Source: Siphonodentalium dalli (taxonomy: Eukaryota > Mollusca > Scaphopoda > Gadilida > Siphonodentaliidae). Taken from it: a stretch of 64,000 nucleotides of DNA. The translations under genes and the position numbers were made by a program. Each line of letters opens with the position of its first letter. The stretch's first letter is position 1. A model generated the notes under the pieces. It made no database searches. It was given only the letters and a program-made list of their open reading frames with translations, and was not told where the DNA came from. The stretch covers positions 37,792,732 to 37,856,731 of the forward strand of contig CP136065.1 in the NCBI GenBank assembly GCA_032622095.1, in the 5' to 3' direction. This document shows, piece after piece, positions 44,799-57,575 of this stretch.

Positions 44799-45605
44799 TA
44801 CCTTACTCGTATTTAAATTCGCGCAGTTATATATTCTCAAAGGATGAGTGTTTGCCTCTCATCACACATTAGTTACTCTTTACAAACAACAGTCAAATTA
44901 AAATAATTTATCCACCGCTCACTACGTCTATTGACTACATAAAGCCTGCCTAATAAACGTTACGTTTATTACGTCAATATAGCTTTATTAGGTCAACGTA
45001 GCTTTATTAGGTTAGTACTACTTTTATGACGTAATTTGATATGCAAATTGCGCAGGTAACCAGGGACGTCAACCGGCCTTAATGACGTCATTGTGATTTC
45101 AGAACGTTTTTATCGTGTATAATTCACTAAAATAATTCGTAAAATGATATATGTTTTAGCTCTAAAACATCTATAAATCCTCAGAACAAGGTCTGCTTAT
45201 AATAAATGTAAAAATGCCAACGAGCTATTTCGCTCTAAGCTGCACTCCGGTTTTCCCACGTCATGAATGCTAATTGGTTTGCTTGACCTAATAAATGTAA
45301 TGGCATCATCGAAGTTACGAATGTAAAACTGAGGAAAATGACAGATTTACCTCACAAAAGGCAAGTTTTGTGCGATGGATAAATAAAATATGTAGCTAAT
45401 GTCGTCGCTTAAACTGTTTATGTCCGCTCGGGGGATTTGGCATATATTGGACTCGCCAGAGCCTCGCCCAATAGATGCTCAAATCCCCCTCACGGACATA
45501 AACAATTACACGGCGACACTAGCTACATATTCTATATATATAATGTAGATTACCGTGCGGGTGCGCGAAAAATAGTACTGCGCAAATTTAAATACGAGTA
45601 AGGTA
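44799..45605. mobile_element. TA-flanked TIR element, about 803 bp
   Basis: CCTTACTCGTATTTAAATTC from 44801 is complemented at the right end (to 45603) with one mismatch over about 26 bases, and TA borders both ends. TA duplication suggests a Tc1/mariner-like MITE. It has no transposase. The interior holds the hairpin at 45388-45530. Confidence 0.75.
45388..45530. repeat. 143-bp imperfect palindrome
   Basis: Arms of about 63 bases begin ATATGTAGCTAATGTCG and end CGACACTAGCTACATAT. The centre is ACTCGCCAGAGCCTCG, like that at 26998-27012. Confidence 0.8.
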
Positions 45606-46014
45606 TTTCATTTCGCATGCGCGGTAATCACTACATAACAAGACACCGTTTTAATCGATGTGCTCTGCATTGATTGGAAAATAACGCTTGAGGTACATGT
45701 ACATGGATATCGTGTTGTCAATTTAATGCATCTGACACCAGCGTGAAAATAAACATGACGCTTAATCATTATGTCGGTGTATGGCTATAGAAAAAAATTC
45801 GATATTTTTTTATTTTCTATTTCAAATACCCACATATTTGGTGCATAACCCGTTCATCGTGAAAATTGAAACTGCCCAGATGGATTGTGCCACCTGGCAA
45901 GTTTCGGGTGCTATCCAAAACTAACCAAGGGAATGGTTCGTGAATTTGATCCATTTCATGAGAGGCAGAACACTCAATAATGTGCGAAGAGAGTCAAAAA
46001 CTCATTCTTTGATA

Positions 46015-46015
<1 letters not shown>
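45606..46015. other. no gene recognised
   Basis: No feature seen. Confidence 0.4.

Positions 46016-46016
<1 letters not shown>

Positions 46017-46051
<35 letters not shown>
46017..46051. repeat. (AAT)n microsatellite
   Basis: About eleven ATA/AAT units. Confidence 0.85.
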
Positions 46052-46052
<1 letters not shown>

Positions 46053-46142
46053 TTCCAATTTTCATCGGAGTAACAGGCGCCATAAGCAAAAACTTGTCTA
46101 ACTGGCTCAAACTAATACCAGCAACACTATCGGTTGGACACT

Positions 46143-46545
46143 TCGAATAATCATGATAATAATTAATATCTATATAGCGCTTATCCCCCGTAAGGGGCCC
46201 TAAGCGCTTTACACATTATATAAATACACAACAAATGCACATGCAAAATAATCAATAGATATGTGGAATTATATATAATCGGTTTTTGTTGTTAGTTTTA
46301 TTTGTGTCGGGGTAGCGTCGTCGGAATATATGAGTTTTCAATGACGATCTAAATTCTGTAAGCAAACAGGATTGTCGCATTTCATTTGGTAGAGAGTTCC
46401 AAATGTCAGGACAGGCTACAGAGAAAGCTCTGTCGCCGACGGTCATAATATTGGCACCTTGTGGACAGAGTAAGAGCGGTTCACCTGAACATATATATAA
46501 CTTTATCCCTAGCCAACCTAATATGCTGTGATTAATCACGCTATA
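46143..46545 (-). pseudogene. LINE 3' end (CR1/jockey-like C-terminus and hairpin tail)
   Basis: The minus-strand frame 46539-46252 contains CPQGANIMTVGDRAFSVACP, then DIWNSLPNEMR and LTEFRSSLKTHIF. This matches the conserved GDRAFS...WNSLP...FK..LKT ending of many LINE ORF2 proteins. After the stop the 3' region holds a hairpin (TAGGGCCCCTTACGGGG between AGCGCTTA repeats), a feature common in LINE and SINE tails of marine invertebrates. It is 5'-truncated, as is usual. Confidence 0.82.
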
Positions 46546-49500
46546 ATATGTTTTTATGACTTTTTGCCAGAAGTATTTAGTTAAATAAATTTGTTATTGC
46601 TATTTTTCTTTCGTAGTTCAACAAGAAAGTCAAGTAAAATGTCTTATCAGGGAAAAAAAACAAGGTTCTGATTAAATTATAGAGGTCAGACGTTTTGACA
46701 CAAGCTGAAGTCGTGGTGGGAAAGTGTATGGATATGTAAATCCGACTTTTCCCAAAACCAACATCCGTCCATTTGACTGTAATGCATCGGAATGCTTGGT
46801 AGGCCTATGTCACCGCATCAATCGAAAACACTCCTTGTCGAAAATGCTGAGAGGAGCACAATAAATGATGAACCATATATCAAATTTGTGCTCGGCTCCT
46901 GACAATAAAGCGATTTATGTACGAGAAATGCTTACCTTTTATGATTGTATAAGTTATCTGTTGAGATCAAATCACCCAAAATACCCGGCCACAAGATAAT
47001 TTATAGTATCTTCGGATATTATGCACGCACAACTTGTTTTCACATAAGGGTGTGTGGTTTTGAGACACCAAGCCTACGTAGTATTATACGCCAAATCAAT
47101 TTAAGTTTTCTAATTATACTCGAATTTCTCTACTTCAGTTTGAACAATGAAGTACAGAGCAGAATGGAAAGGTTGTTTGGACACAAATCACAAAGAAACT
47201 CCCAAATTTGACAAGCTATGAATGCACATTTATAACACCGTTGTAATCGCGAAGTGAACCAATGCACTGGCTTTCAATAAAATAATTGTTTGTGCATCGG
47301 TGTAGTATATATGAGAATTTAAGATATAAGTGTCGCCTTATATGCATAGACCAAAAATTAACATTAGCTTCACCTTGATATGAAATTTATGCGACTTACA
47401 TGTTCAGTCGCATAAACATGTTTTACTTATATAGTGCAGCGCACGCAACAAATTTCAGAACATTTAGTCTATCAGGACTACAAATAACACCCTGTGTGAA
47501 CTATGCGAAAGATGATTTTGAGATGTTTAGTAGGAACAATTCGGCAAAAATCGCTGTTTCTAGATAATGCGGCAAATTGAGACATAAAAGACATTTTGAG
47601 ACATAAACACGATTGAAATATAAACACGATTTGTTTGCGCTAAGATATTGCAGCCCGCATACTTTACGTTGATCGGTAGCAAATTTTTTGAGATTTATAG
47701 AAAACAAAATTGAAAAAAAGCGTAAATTGTCTCCCCCCCCCCAATCTTAATTGGCGATAATTCAATATTGCTTTGACTTAGGATATCGTATAGTCTAGAA
47801 AACTGCGGAGATATATACCGCATATATATGATCATAACGTGTAACAACTTTAATGTTGTATTATGTACGATTATTTCGTCCCACACCCCAAAATTCAGCA
47901 AAAAGTCACTGCTTTGAATAAATTCGACAGAACGGAATAATAAAAAGATAGGAAGTCGGAACTTTCTGCTGATATAGCAGTCTACAAGCATTTTGCTACT
48001 CTGCGCGTAAAGTGCGCCAATGATACGAAACATGCACACAAAATTTATGCTCGTACAAAAACATACCATTCACACCTCTCCTCACCCCACCCAACAACAC
48101 ATTAAATTACCCTTGCACAAGATGCACAAGAAAATACCATCGCCAACACTTAGATGAACGCTAATCCCCTATTGCGACAAAAGCTCACCACAAGCTGCTG
48201 TTACACACATGCGACCTTTCCCAAACCACCTCATATATACAGTACGCGGATTATATAATTCCCAACGTGTAAGATTAAGACTAAGTCTTCCCTATATGCT
48301 ACTGTTATGTTCCCTTGGAAATAACCAAATTTCTCAAACAAATATTTGGCATTAGTGCGACGCTACAGATCGGCCTGCACATTTATTAACTAAACCCACA
48401 TAAATGTGAACAACAATAATATCAAATAATATTTCATTATTTTTTATTATATTTCGAATTATAGTTCATATCACGTAAAGGCTAAGGGCGTTTGGGCATA
48501 TACAGGCTACATAACATACCTATGTAAGCGAAATATATTTCATGCACGCGAATTATACTATGTGAGATCAACAATAGGAATAAACAACCTTTCATCGGCC
48601 GCTCTGGAAAAACCGGATGCATCTTTTGGTGACCATATATTTCAATATGGCTTCTTTTGTTGGCTCCCGGAAACCTGCATCCGACCGTTTGAAGTGATAA
48701 ATCAACAATTTCTTAATATTGTTCTTTTGAAATTATTATGTTTCATATAAAAATTATTAACATGTTTTTAGGAAAATTAATAGAAACACATAATGGTGTA
48801 TTTTAGTGAAAACTACAATGTGTTTTCTGTGATTTGTAAATCGCAGCCGATCCGCGGGTGTACGTCGACTAGAGTGACAATACATTCCGCACTACATCAC
48901 CACAATCGAGCGAGTGAGTACCACTTCACCGGCCACTCAGGATTGCACAACTCGGCGTGCATGCATTCACATTAACCCATATCGCACCGTAAATATAATA
49001 ATTTCACGCTATGCTGCGTAACGCTAGAAATAATATATCTACATTGAACAAAGTGACACAATTATAGGGAACAGCTGATTCACGTCGCTATAAAACTCTA
49101 CCCATTGAGCATGCGTACGGCGCAACAAAAACACATACTGATGCGTATAAGAAACACACAAATAAACCCGACATCCACGATAACCTGCTATTATCAATGT
49201 GGGGAAACTACTCTTGGCGATTTGGTTCTGTACCGAGTTTCACGAGCATTTTTGAGCGACGATTGCGATTATCTATCGAGCAATCGAGGCATGAACATAA
49301 AAAACAGCATTAGAACAGTGTTTCGTGCGATTCATAGCGCTATCGTGAAATTATAGTCACTGACCATCAGTGTGTGAAAACAAAAGTTAAAAACTAATCC
49401 CGAAATTAACAGAAATTGACTTTTTATTTTCCGATTCCGATTCTCTGCTGAGGGCTCCGAATCTTTACCGAGTGCTCGGTTCTCTGCGAATAACTCGATT

Positions 49501-49770
49501 CTCTGCCTTAGATAAAGTAGTATATGCCGTCCGCATGATTTCTCCCAATATGACTACATAATTAGTTATAAGCCTCATACATGATGAGCGGCGGCCATAT
49601 GCAATGGCATACACCTTTAGAAAAGAGGCACAGGAACCAAGCTGAAGAACCAGTAGTTGGTTATTCGTGCTTCAAACAGAGTTGTAGAATCAAATTAACA
49701 TATCATTACTGCTGTTTTGGTTCTTGAGAATTGAAGAACCAAAAGTGGATAGACGGATTATTTACAACTA
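46546..49770. other. 3.2 kb without recognised gene
   Basis: Several short frames on both strands lack motifs and start context. A C-run lies at 47741-47750. I see no repeat boundary, so unique intron or intergenic sequence is likely. Confidence 0.4.
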
Positions 49771-49779
49771 AACTGCAAT

Positions 49780-50285
49780 CATCGTCGTCGTTTTCCTCGT
49801 CGTCGTCATTATCGCATCATAGCCGTCGTCGTAGTCATCGTAAGCATCTTCGTCGCCATCGAAATCGTCAACGTCGTCATCATCGCTGTCGTCGTCGTCA
49901 TCATCGTCATCATCTCTATCTTCGTCTTAGTCACACTCATCATCGTCTTCGTAGTCATTATCATCGGCGATGTCGTCGCCGTTGTCATCATCATTATTGC
50001 TGTCGTCGTCGAAGTCACCATCATCATCACTGTCGTCATCTAAGTGATCATCATCATCATCATTGTTGTCGTCGTAGTCATTATAATTATCGAGGTTGTC
50101 GTCGTAGTTATCATCATCATCATCATCATCATCGATGCTGTCGTCGTAGTCATCATAATCGCTGTTCATCATCATCATTATCGCTGTCGTCGTTGTCATC
50201 ATAATCATCGTCGTCGTCATCATAATCATCTCCGCTATTGGCAGCATCATCCTAATTATTAAAATCATCACTGTCGTCGTGTAGC
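49780..50285. repeat. (CAT/CGT)n trinucleotide-rich microsatellite
   Basis: Long stretch of interspersed TCATCA, TCGTCG and TAGTCA triplets. It yields His/Arg-rich, Met/Thr-rich and Asp-rich open frames on the two strands, none with other protein features. Confidence 0.9.
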
Positions 50286-50395
50286 AACAAGGTCAATATA
50301 ATTATTATATTAGCCATCGATATCGACATCGTCATCATTATATTCATCATTATTATCCATCCCTTAACTAACACCATTTCCGATTGGGCAAAAGC
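50286..50395. other. short unassigned stretch
   Basis: Nothing recognised. Confidence 0.4.
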
Positions 50396-50409
50396 CGCCA
50401 CGTGATAGT

Positions 50410-50500
50410 CCTGGAAAAAGTCATATTGGACTCAAGAAAGTCACATTGGACTCCCGACTGTACAATATGACTTTTCATATTGGACTCCGTGACGTCACGA
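50410..50500. repeat. short repeats of GTCATATTGGACTC
   Basis: Three direct, slightly varied copies plus an inverted AATATGAC suggest a small foldback or tandem remnant. Confidence 0.5.
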
Positions 50501-50699
50501 ATTAACTCTATTGCGAAATGAATCGGTGAAATTGTGATGCGCGCGCAACATTGATGGATTTTAGTAAACGTTTCACTTCCGGATTGAGTTTTTTCTCACT
50601 TCCGTGTTTACTTTTCTAAATCATGCTTTCTGATGATCAAAATACGGTACAGGCTTTTATAGAGAATTAAGTGCCGACAAATACCAAAAATAACCACAA

Positions 50700-52736
50700 A
50701 AGTTTTATTTCCAAAATTTGGATAAACATACAGATGGATAATTCTTCTCCGTGATACGAGTAATGTAATCTGTTGTTGAAATGCGCCAAATTGGTGCCTT
50801 TTGGGTGAGAGATATACAATGGTGGCCCTAAAATTTGTATACTCGCCAATTTTCATAAATTACATATATATTCATCTCTATAATGAGTCTAGGTGTGTGG
50901 TTTAATGGTGTCAAAAGTGGCGTCGCTTGAGTCCGACACAGGGACGGGGGGGGGGGGGTCACAAAAAAATAATACAAATATGTTTAGTGCCAATTACAAT
51001 CAAACTAATACACGTTCTTCTCAAATGATACAATGAATCAAATATTTGCGAATATATGTCTGTGTTCTATATATAACTTTAAGGGCACAATCGAGATGGC
51101 ACCTAGGCGGTCTAACAGGGGTAACTTTTACGAGTAAGATAATGGTGCGGGTTCAAATTTTCTAAAGTGACGTTGTTGGTGTCAGGGGAAGGGCTATTTT
51201 TATCACAGATTTCGATCAAATTGATATATTATTCTTCTCCGTGATACGAGGAATATAAACGTGTGATTTAAAAACGCGAAATTTGTGCCGTTTTGGGTGA
51301 GAGATGGGGGGGGGGGGGTAATAACTATGATAAGAAATTTGTTTAGTTGCCGATTACCACCAAACTTATATATAATCATCTCCATTATATAACGCATGCA
51401 TTAGTCTAATAGACGTGGTTTAAATATAACAAAAGTGGCGCGGTTCAAGTCCTGGATGAGGGGAGTTGCACCAAAGTTGATACAAATATATTTAGCACTG
51501 ATTCCACCAAATTCATGCAAGTTCTTCTCTAATGATATGATGAATTAAATCACCTTTGGGGTCGTTTGGGTCATGGATGGCGAGAGGAGATTCACTAGCA
51601 TTTATAAGATTGTTCAATTCGCCAATATCCAACAAAGTTATATATAGTCATCTCCCAGGCCATCTCCATGTCGTTCTAAGGAGTTTTTGGCATTCCAATT
51701 TCACAATCTCGACAAATGGTGACCGAATTAAGTCACTTGAACAATTATATCTTCTCAACTGTCATATTTATATGGGGATGGAAATCAGGGCATTCATATA
51801 ATGATCTAGCAACACGGATACATAGAAGAAAGCATTAAAAGTATATTTATATCAATCTATTTAAGAGATACATATATTCATTCAAACTGAGGGACCTTGA
51901 ATCGTCAGATGATTGCATATTAGAATGGTTCATGTATATATTATAACACGATTGAGTCTGTCGCATTCAATATAGTTTCCACAAAAAAAGTTACAATTGC
52001 CAAGAGATATGGAAATAAAGAGCAGGCCAGTTCAAAAATAGTGGTCACAGTGTGCAGTCAAATGTGTTATTTCTGAGATAAAGGAAAACGCAGTCCGTAG
52101 CACATTACTTTTCAGGATCCTCCAATATTGACATCTGACAAGGGTATATCTGCCCAATACAGAGGATTTCTTTCATTTTTTAGAACAGACTCATCGCCTA
52201 ACATAAACAACTCAAAATCTCGCTGTGTCGGGCACATGTAGCTGCTATACTTGCACAACATCAATTCTTTTAAACTGAAAATGATTAGCCAGTATATAGC
52301 ACCAGAACATATGAGCACCTGGACATATCTTTAAGATGTATCTTCATGAAGATATGATAAACTAGATTGATTGATTGATTGATACATCTCTATGTAAAAC
52401 ACAATTGTCGTCTTTTATTTTTTCGAACTAATGTGTTTATGATATTCATGTTTCATGCTATAACGTCTGAAGTATACGCAGTTGTAAATAAATAAATACT
52501 TCTTTATTGGTGGGACGGATTAAACGCGATAAACAAAATGATAATCGCTCCGACCTGATAATGTGAGCCACTACTTATATTCCATGTGTAAGAATCATGT
52601 TTTGTGGTGCCATTTGGATATACAATTTATGAGAATACGTGTAACACTTTGAGAGCAAGAGAATCTCTATTCAACCAAATATCCACAGAGGGTTTCACAT
52701 CACTTTAACCTGGGCAACGCCGGGTAACCCTGCTAG
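50700..52736 (+). mobile_element. Helitron with degenerate 140-bp tandem array
   Basis: The right end has CCTGGGCAACGCCGGG (52709-52724), then TAACCCTGCTAG, ending at 52736 and followed by T. This is a Helitron-type hairpin with CTAG. The left boundary is not resolved. The body matches 14210-17200 block by block, with fewer array units. No Rep/helicase frame is present. Confidence 0.68.
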
Positions 52737-53996
52737 TAGCTAATATAAATAAGAAAATCAGAAATAGTGTTAAGAATATTTTATAATTTTTGAAACAATT
52801 AAGGCATATAGACCCCCGTTTTGACTAAAATTCTTTCTCAAAATAGTCTGTAATTTCTTACTGAAATTTGGTACACGTGAATACGTGATTAACGTGAAAC
52901 AAAATCATCACTCAGTTCACTCAGTTCAAATGTATAACTTCACTTTCTATACTTATATGACATTACAAATCTTCAAAATGTCACCTTTTCAGGTAACAAG
53001 AACTTCTGCAAACTAAAAACGTTTTGCACGTTATATAAATTATATTATCCAAATCACACGCATGAGATATTGCTATTCTGGTTCTATGATAGTCAGTAAC
53101 GATGACCAGGCAAGGTATACTCCATGTCTGTTTAGTACACCACGTGTGTGAGATTCTTGATTGCATAGCACCGAAAGATCATACGGGTGCGATTTATAAA
53201 ATTAATTGTTCTATGAACCCAAGGTACATATTATATTTATGCGTATTTGTTATCTCTTTTCTTTCATGTATCGTGCACGTTTTTGTTTGGCTTTTTTACT
53301 CTTTATTTATTTATTGTCGTGCTCTTTGTTTTTGCTTCACATGTATTTTTTTCCCTCACTTTTATTTATTTATATTTTTCTCGAGTATAATATTTTCACA
53401 CATTATATTTAGAGACATATTATATGTATATCGAGAGAGAGATAGAGAGAGAAAGAGAGTATGTACGTGTCCTTATGATTGTGGTGTTCGTCTCTTGCTC
53501 TTCATTGTTCACAAAACATATTCTCTCCCAAAAAGGAGGTAATAAAGAATATCTTAATATTTTCATTTAGAATGACAACCACCCATAAAAATTGTCTGTA
53601 TTTCAGAATGGTCATGTCATGCCCATTGATCAATGACAAATTGGGCTGGGTTGAGTTCTAGGTCATGGTTCATAGCCAAATCCAAGCAGATATCATATAT
53701 GTTAACACCACGTGTGCCATATATAAATTGCCAGTGTTTTAACCAGTCAAGAGAATTATTATTCCCAGTATTTTCTAAAACCGAATATAGTTTGAGAAAA
53801 TTGAAAATGCTTCTAACAAATTCGAGACCATCAGTTATGAAACAATCTGTAAGATGGTCAGATGTAGCTTATCAACCGCTACCTGTTCTCATGTTGAAAG
53901 AGGAACAGGTATCAACCGCCTGTCAGGAGGCAGCCTGATAAATCTTCCATAATCCATACACTCCTTATGCTTCATTGCCAAATCCCCTGTCACGTC
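52737..53996. other. no gene recognised
   Basis: Open frames at 53102-53542 and 53633-53938 are low-complexity (F/Y/C-rich) or without motif. A GA-rich microsatellite lies at about 53432-53459. Confidence 0.4.
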
Positions 53997-55340
53997 CTGG
54001 GGTCAATACTATGAAACTTTTTCTTTGTAAGAATCTACAATTGTTTGTAAGAAATAACAATTTATCATTCCGCCAATACTATGAACCTACGATTACAAAC
54101 ATAAATCACAAATAGTACGTGTTCTTTGTATTTACAAATATCTCCAATCACAAAGAATGTTCGAGTACTATGAAACATAATTTTTCAGTTTTCGCACCCT
54201 TAACACGGATAATATATATATCTATGATACGCAGGGACGTGGCGACAAGGGGTCGATTCACCCCCTCGGGACAATATTTTGTCAGCTGGAAATTTCAAGT
54301 ACAACCCACAGGGACGTCGCGACAAGGGGGTTGGGTTATGTTTCTCGCTCCAAACATTTTATCAACACGTTCAACAGCTGGAAATTTGATACCTGAAACA
54401 ACATGAATTGGAAATTTTACAACAACAATAGGTTGAACTTGTTCTGTTATTTTGTTTTTTCCAACAATTTATTAGGGGGTATGTTTTGTTTTAGACCAAC
54501 ATTTGCATATTTACCTCCTTTGGTCAAAAGTTTGGATTGAAATGGCCTATATTTAGAAATTGTCAAACCTTATGGGGTGTCAGCTTGGATGTGATGTAGC
54601 AGTATGTGTTCCTTGTAACTACTGAAATTACCCAATTTATTGGAAGTTACAACATTAAGAACTTGTCTAGAATGTCTATATAGGGTGTCAAACATAAATT
54701 GTCGATTTTCACATCCTTAAACCAGAGCATATAACCATCTGATTCGCAGGGATGTAGCCCCCTTATGAAAATGTGTTATCAATGGAAATCTCATAAACAG
54801 GGACATGGCGATAGTGGTCTTGGGAACACGATGCCTGGCACATTACAGCTGTTCAGAATAGGATGGGGCGAGTAGCCGCCAAATCGTATGAGTCACAACA
54901 TCTCTGACAAAAGTTAGTGATTAATACAAATAGTGAGTGATACTTGCGGATTATAGCCAACATTAGCATGTAACATGTACTTACCATAATCAATGATATA
55001 TCCAAGAATGGATAACAATGACGCGTGTTCCCAATGTGAGTATGATTTTTCGCTCAAGAATGCATTGCGGATTATCCTTTGAGTTTCAATCGTCGACGCG
55101 AATGCATTTGGTCACGGTAACGGACACGAATACGAAGATGCAAGCACATTTTTCATAAATGACTAGAGCATAAATGCAGTGACGTGGCAAGATGCTCTTT
55201 TTTTTTTCTCGAAACGTCGATATCCAACTGTATCCCCACCCCTCAATTATAAACAATTATAAAATTGTTTACCCCGGTTGGCTTCTGATTTTCAAGCTGT
55301 AACAGTAAGTTGTGCACCCCCGCCCCTTGGATTGGACATA

Positions 55341-55600
55341 TTGACTAAATATGACTAACTTAGTGTTAGTCACAAACGTTTTGAGTAACTTTGGTCAATT
55401 ATTGGAATTATTTGCACATAATTCAGCAACTTTAATTTACGCCTTCCAATTGACTAAGAAAAGTCCCCATTCCTTAGTCGTTTTGACTAACATCACCCTA
55501 TTAATTTTGATTAATGTTATGCCTCAGTCATGTTGGCTGAACTAAGTCAGTCATCCTGAGGAAAAACGTTTGACTAACATATGTTAGTCATATTGACTAA
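55341..55600. mobile_element. small foldback nested in the 3.57-kb element
   Basis: TTGACTAAATATGACTAAC at the left and GTTAGTCATATTGACTAA at the right are inverted arms of about 40 bases including ACAAACGTTTT. The interior is rich in TGACTAA and TTAGTC phrases. Confidence 0.65.
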
Positions 55601-55799
55601 GTTTTGTTATCAGCGTAGAAAAATTAAAATACTTTCCTCTTGATATACGATTCCATCGTTATGTGGAATTTATAGGCATTGTTTTGTTCAAAGGGTGCAT
55701 ATGGAAATTATAGGATGGACAACCCGTCGCCAAACTGAGCCCATATAGCCACGTCCCTATCTAGATATATTATAAGATATCGGAGCAGTTTGATATTAT

Positions 55800-56120
55800 A
55801 AAATGACACTCCTTTTGGTTTGGTATGGTTTATTAGGGTTTATCAACGTTCTAGCCGCTATGCCACACACGACGTTGTCAATTTTACGGGTGGAGGAAAG
55901 ACCACCCAGAGGCTCGATTTCACCGAGAAATCGTCCCACTGCGTGTAGAAACCACCGACCCCCGGAAAGCAACTGACAAACTTGCCCAGATACACGATTC
56001 CGGTCACCCTCCATATGACGGGGTTAGAACCAGCTTCGTCAGCGATGGACGCCATGTAACAGTGTAGTGCACCTGTCATTCTACCGACTGGCACTCTACC
56101 GCACCACTCCTATAACCGAG
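55800..56120 (-). mobile_element. tRNA-derived SINE with Meta-like central domain
   Basis: On the minus strand the head reads GGTGCGGTAGAGTGCC (A-box-like), followed about 75 bases later by GGTTCTAACCCC (B-box-like). These are RNA polymerase III promoter elements in a tRNA-like layout. Downstream, TTTCCTCCACCCGTAAAAT, then GACAACGTCG and ACGTTGATAAACCCTAATAA, resembles the conserved central domain of RUDI-type SINEs described in molluscs. The tail has AATAAACCATACCAAACC. It is non-coding and depends on a LINE for movement. Confidence 0.65.
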
Positions 56121-57575
56121 ACCATTAGCACGTCCCTGCTTCGATACACCCCTCCCGATAAAATGGAGCCACGTTACTGCCTCGATGTGTTATGATAAGA
56201 GTAGCGGATCAGTTTGAAATAATAGGATGGTCACAATATATATAATGCTATACCATCAAAATATAATATTTTATTTTCACAAACTGAATGATTGTAAATT
56301 TGTAAAAACAATGATACCAAAATGTTTGTAGTACTCGGTATTACACTGACTTGTACTTACATACACACACTACAAACGAACCGTTTAATTGTTAACTTGC
56401 GCAGACAAGTGGTCATCAACTTAGCAATCCGTGAACCGATTGGATAGCTCTGATAAGCGTTCACCTCTCAACTTATGATTGGTTATTTCTTTTGTAACTT
56501 TGGCCCGCCGTGATTCAATATATTGTTAATCACTCACAGGCAAAAGTTTGTCCGTAAGCAATCTACAATAATCAACAGTAGATCTTTGTGAAATTTGCGA
56601 GATTTTGTTAGCTCATCGTTTCATAGTACCGGCGTTCTCACTAATCACAATATGATAGCACGCATTGTATCTTCCCCATATAAATTGTTGTCAGTTATTT
56701 TAGCTCTATATACATGTCCGTCTAATTTGAACTGGTATTCAGATAACACTGATAACATGTGCATGGGAGCAGAGTGGGGAGTTATTTTTTTCTAAGTTTT
56801 ACAGCTGCCTTTTAGGGGTTTCACCTCTCGCCCAGTCTAAGGTATTACAATAATACGGCTAAATTTTCCCTGTACTATGAAACCACTGTGATAGTTAAAG
56901 GGGTACTGTACGCCATTTTCAATAAATTCCCGGTGATAACAACGATCTATTATCGATACTATATAGAAATATAAGTAATTTGAGTCGAAGATGTATTCTG
57001 TAAACGCTCAGGTTAATAGGCTATCTTAAAATTTAATAATTTAAAAGTTAATAATTTAATATAAATTGATTTTATGGCTCCAGCCATAAAATGGCGTCTC
57101 TTAAAATTGGAATTTCCGTGTACAAAACGTAATCAAATTATAATTGAGGGATACTGGATTAATAAAACAATTGCACACACGATCGTTTGAAACATTATGC
57201 TTATACGGGGAGAAAACCCAAGCCACTCATTGACTAGTGACCATACACTAACTTAAATGAGTATATGGGACTGCTAAGCATATAATATAATGTTTATTTG
57301 ATTCATTTGGTTGAAAACTGTACAAAAATTACTCGACAACGACAATTTGTATTTTTGCATTCCGGTAAATTTGCCATCCGTAACAATACTTCGTACTCAA
57401 CAGACTTTCAAAAAATGGAAAAGTTGTTACCTTATTCTCCGACTCGGGGATTATAGAAACCAACAACAACATCTTGGGTACAGTACCCCTTTAACACAAA
57501 TTTGTAATTACAAATTAATAAATACAATTTGTATTTACAGGTATAAAATTGTTCATAGTATTGACCCCTGATAAC

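Larger units (their letters stand above)
53997..57570. mobile_element. 3.57-kb TIR element with CTG target duplication
   Basis: GGGTCAATACTATGAA at 54000 and its exact complement ending at 57567 form 16-base inverted repeats, each bordered by CTG (53997-53999 and 57568-57570). The motif TACTATGAA(A)C recurs inside both ends (about 54066, 54166, and inverted near 56630 and 56876), typical of subterminal repeats. A SINE and a small foldback lie within. No transposase is seen. Confidence 0.75.

Noticed and set aside
49731-50271. His/Arg-rich, Met/Thr-rich and Asp-rich frames
   Set aside because: They are translations of a trinucleotide microsatellite in different frames.
53102-53230. Possible Penelope-type GIY-YIG remnant (HTGAIYKINC)
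   Set aside because: Only about ten residues resemble the family, and the flanking sequence gives no second motif. Too weak to annotate.
56000-56120. tRNA gene
   Set aside because: The A-box- and B-box-like motifs belong to a SINE head. The sequence does not fold into a complete tRNA with acceptor stem and anticodon arm that I can see.
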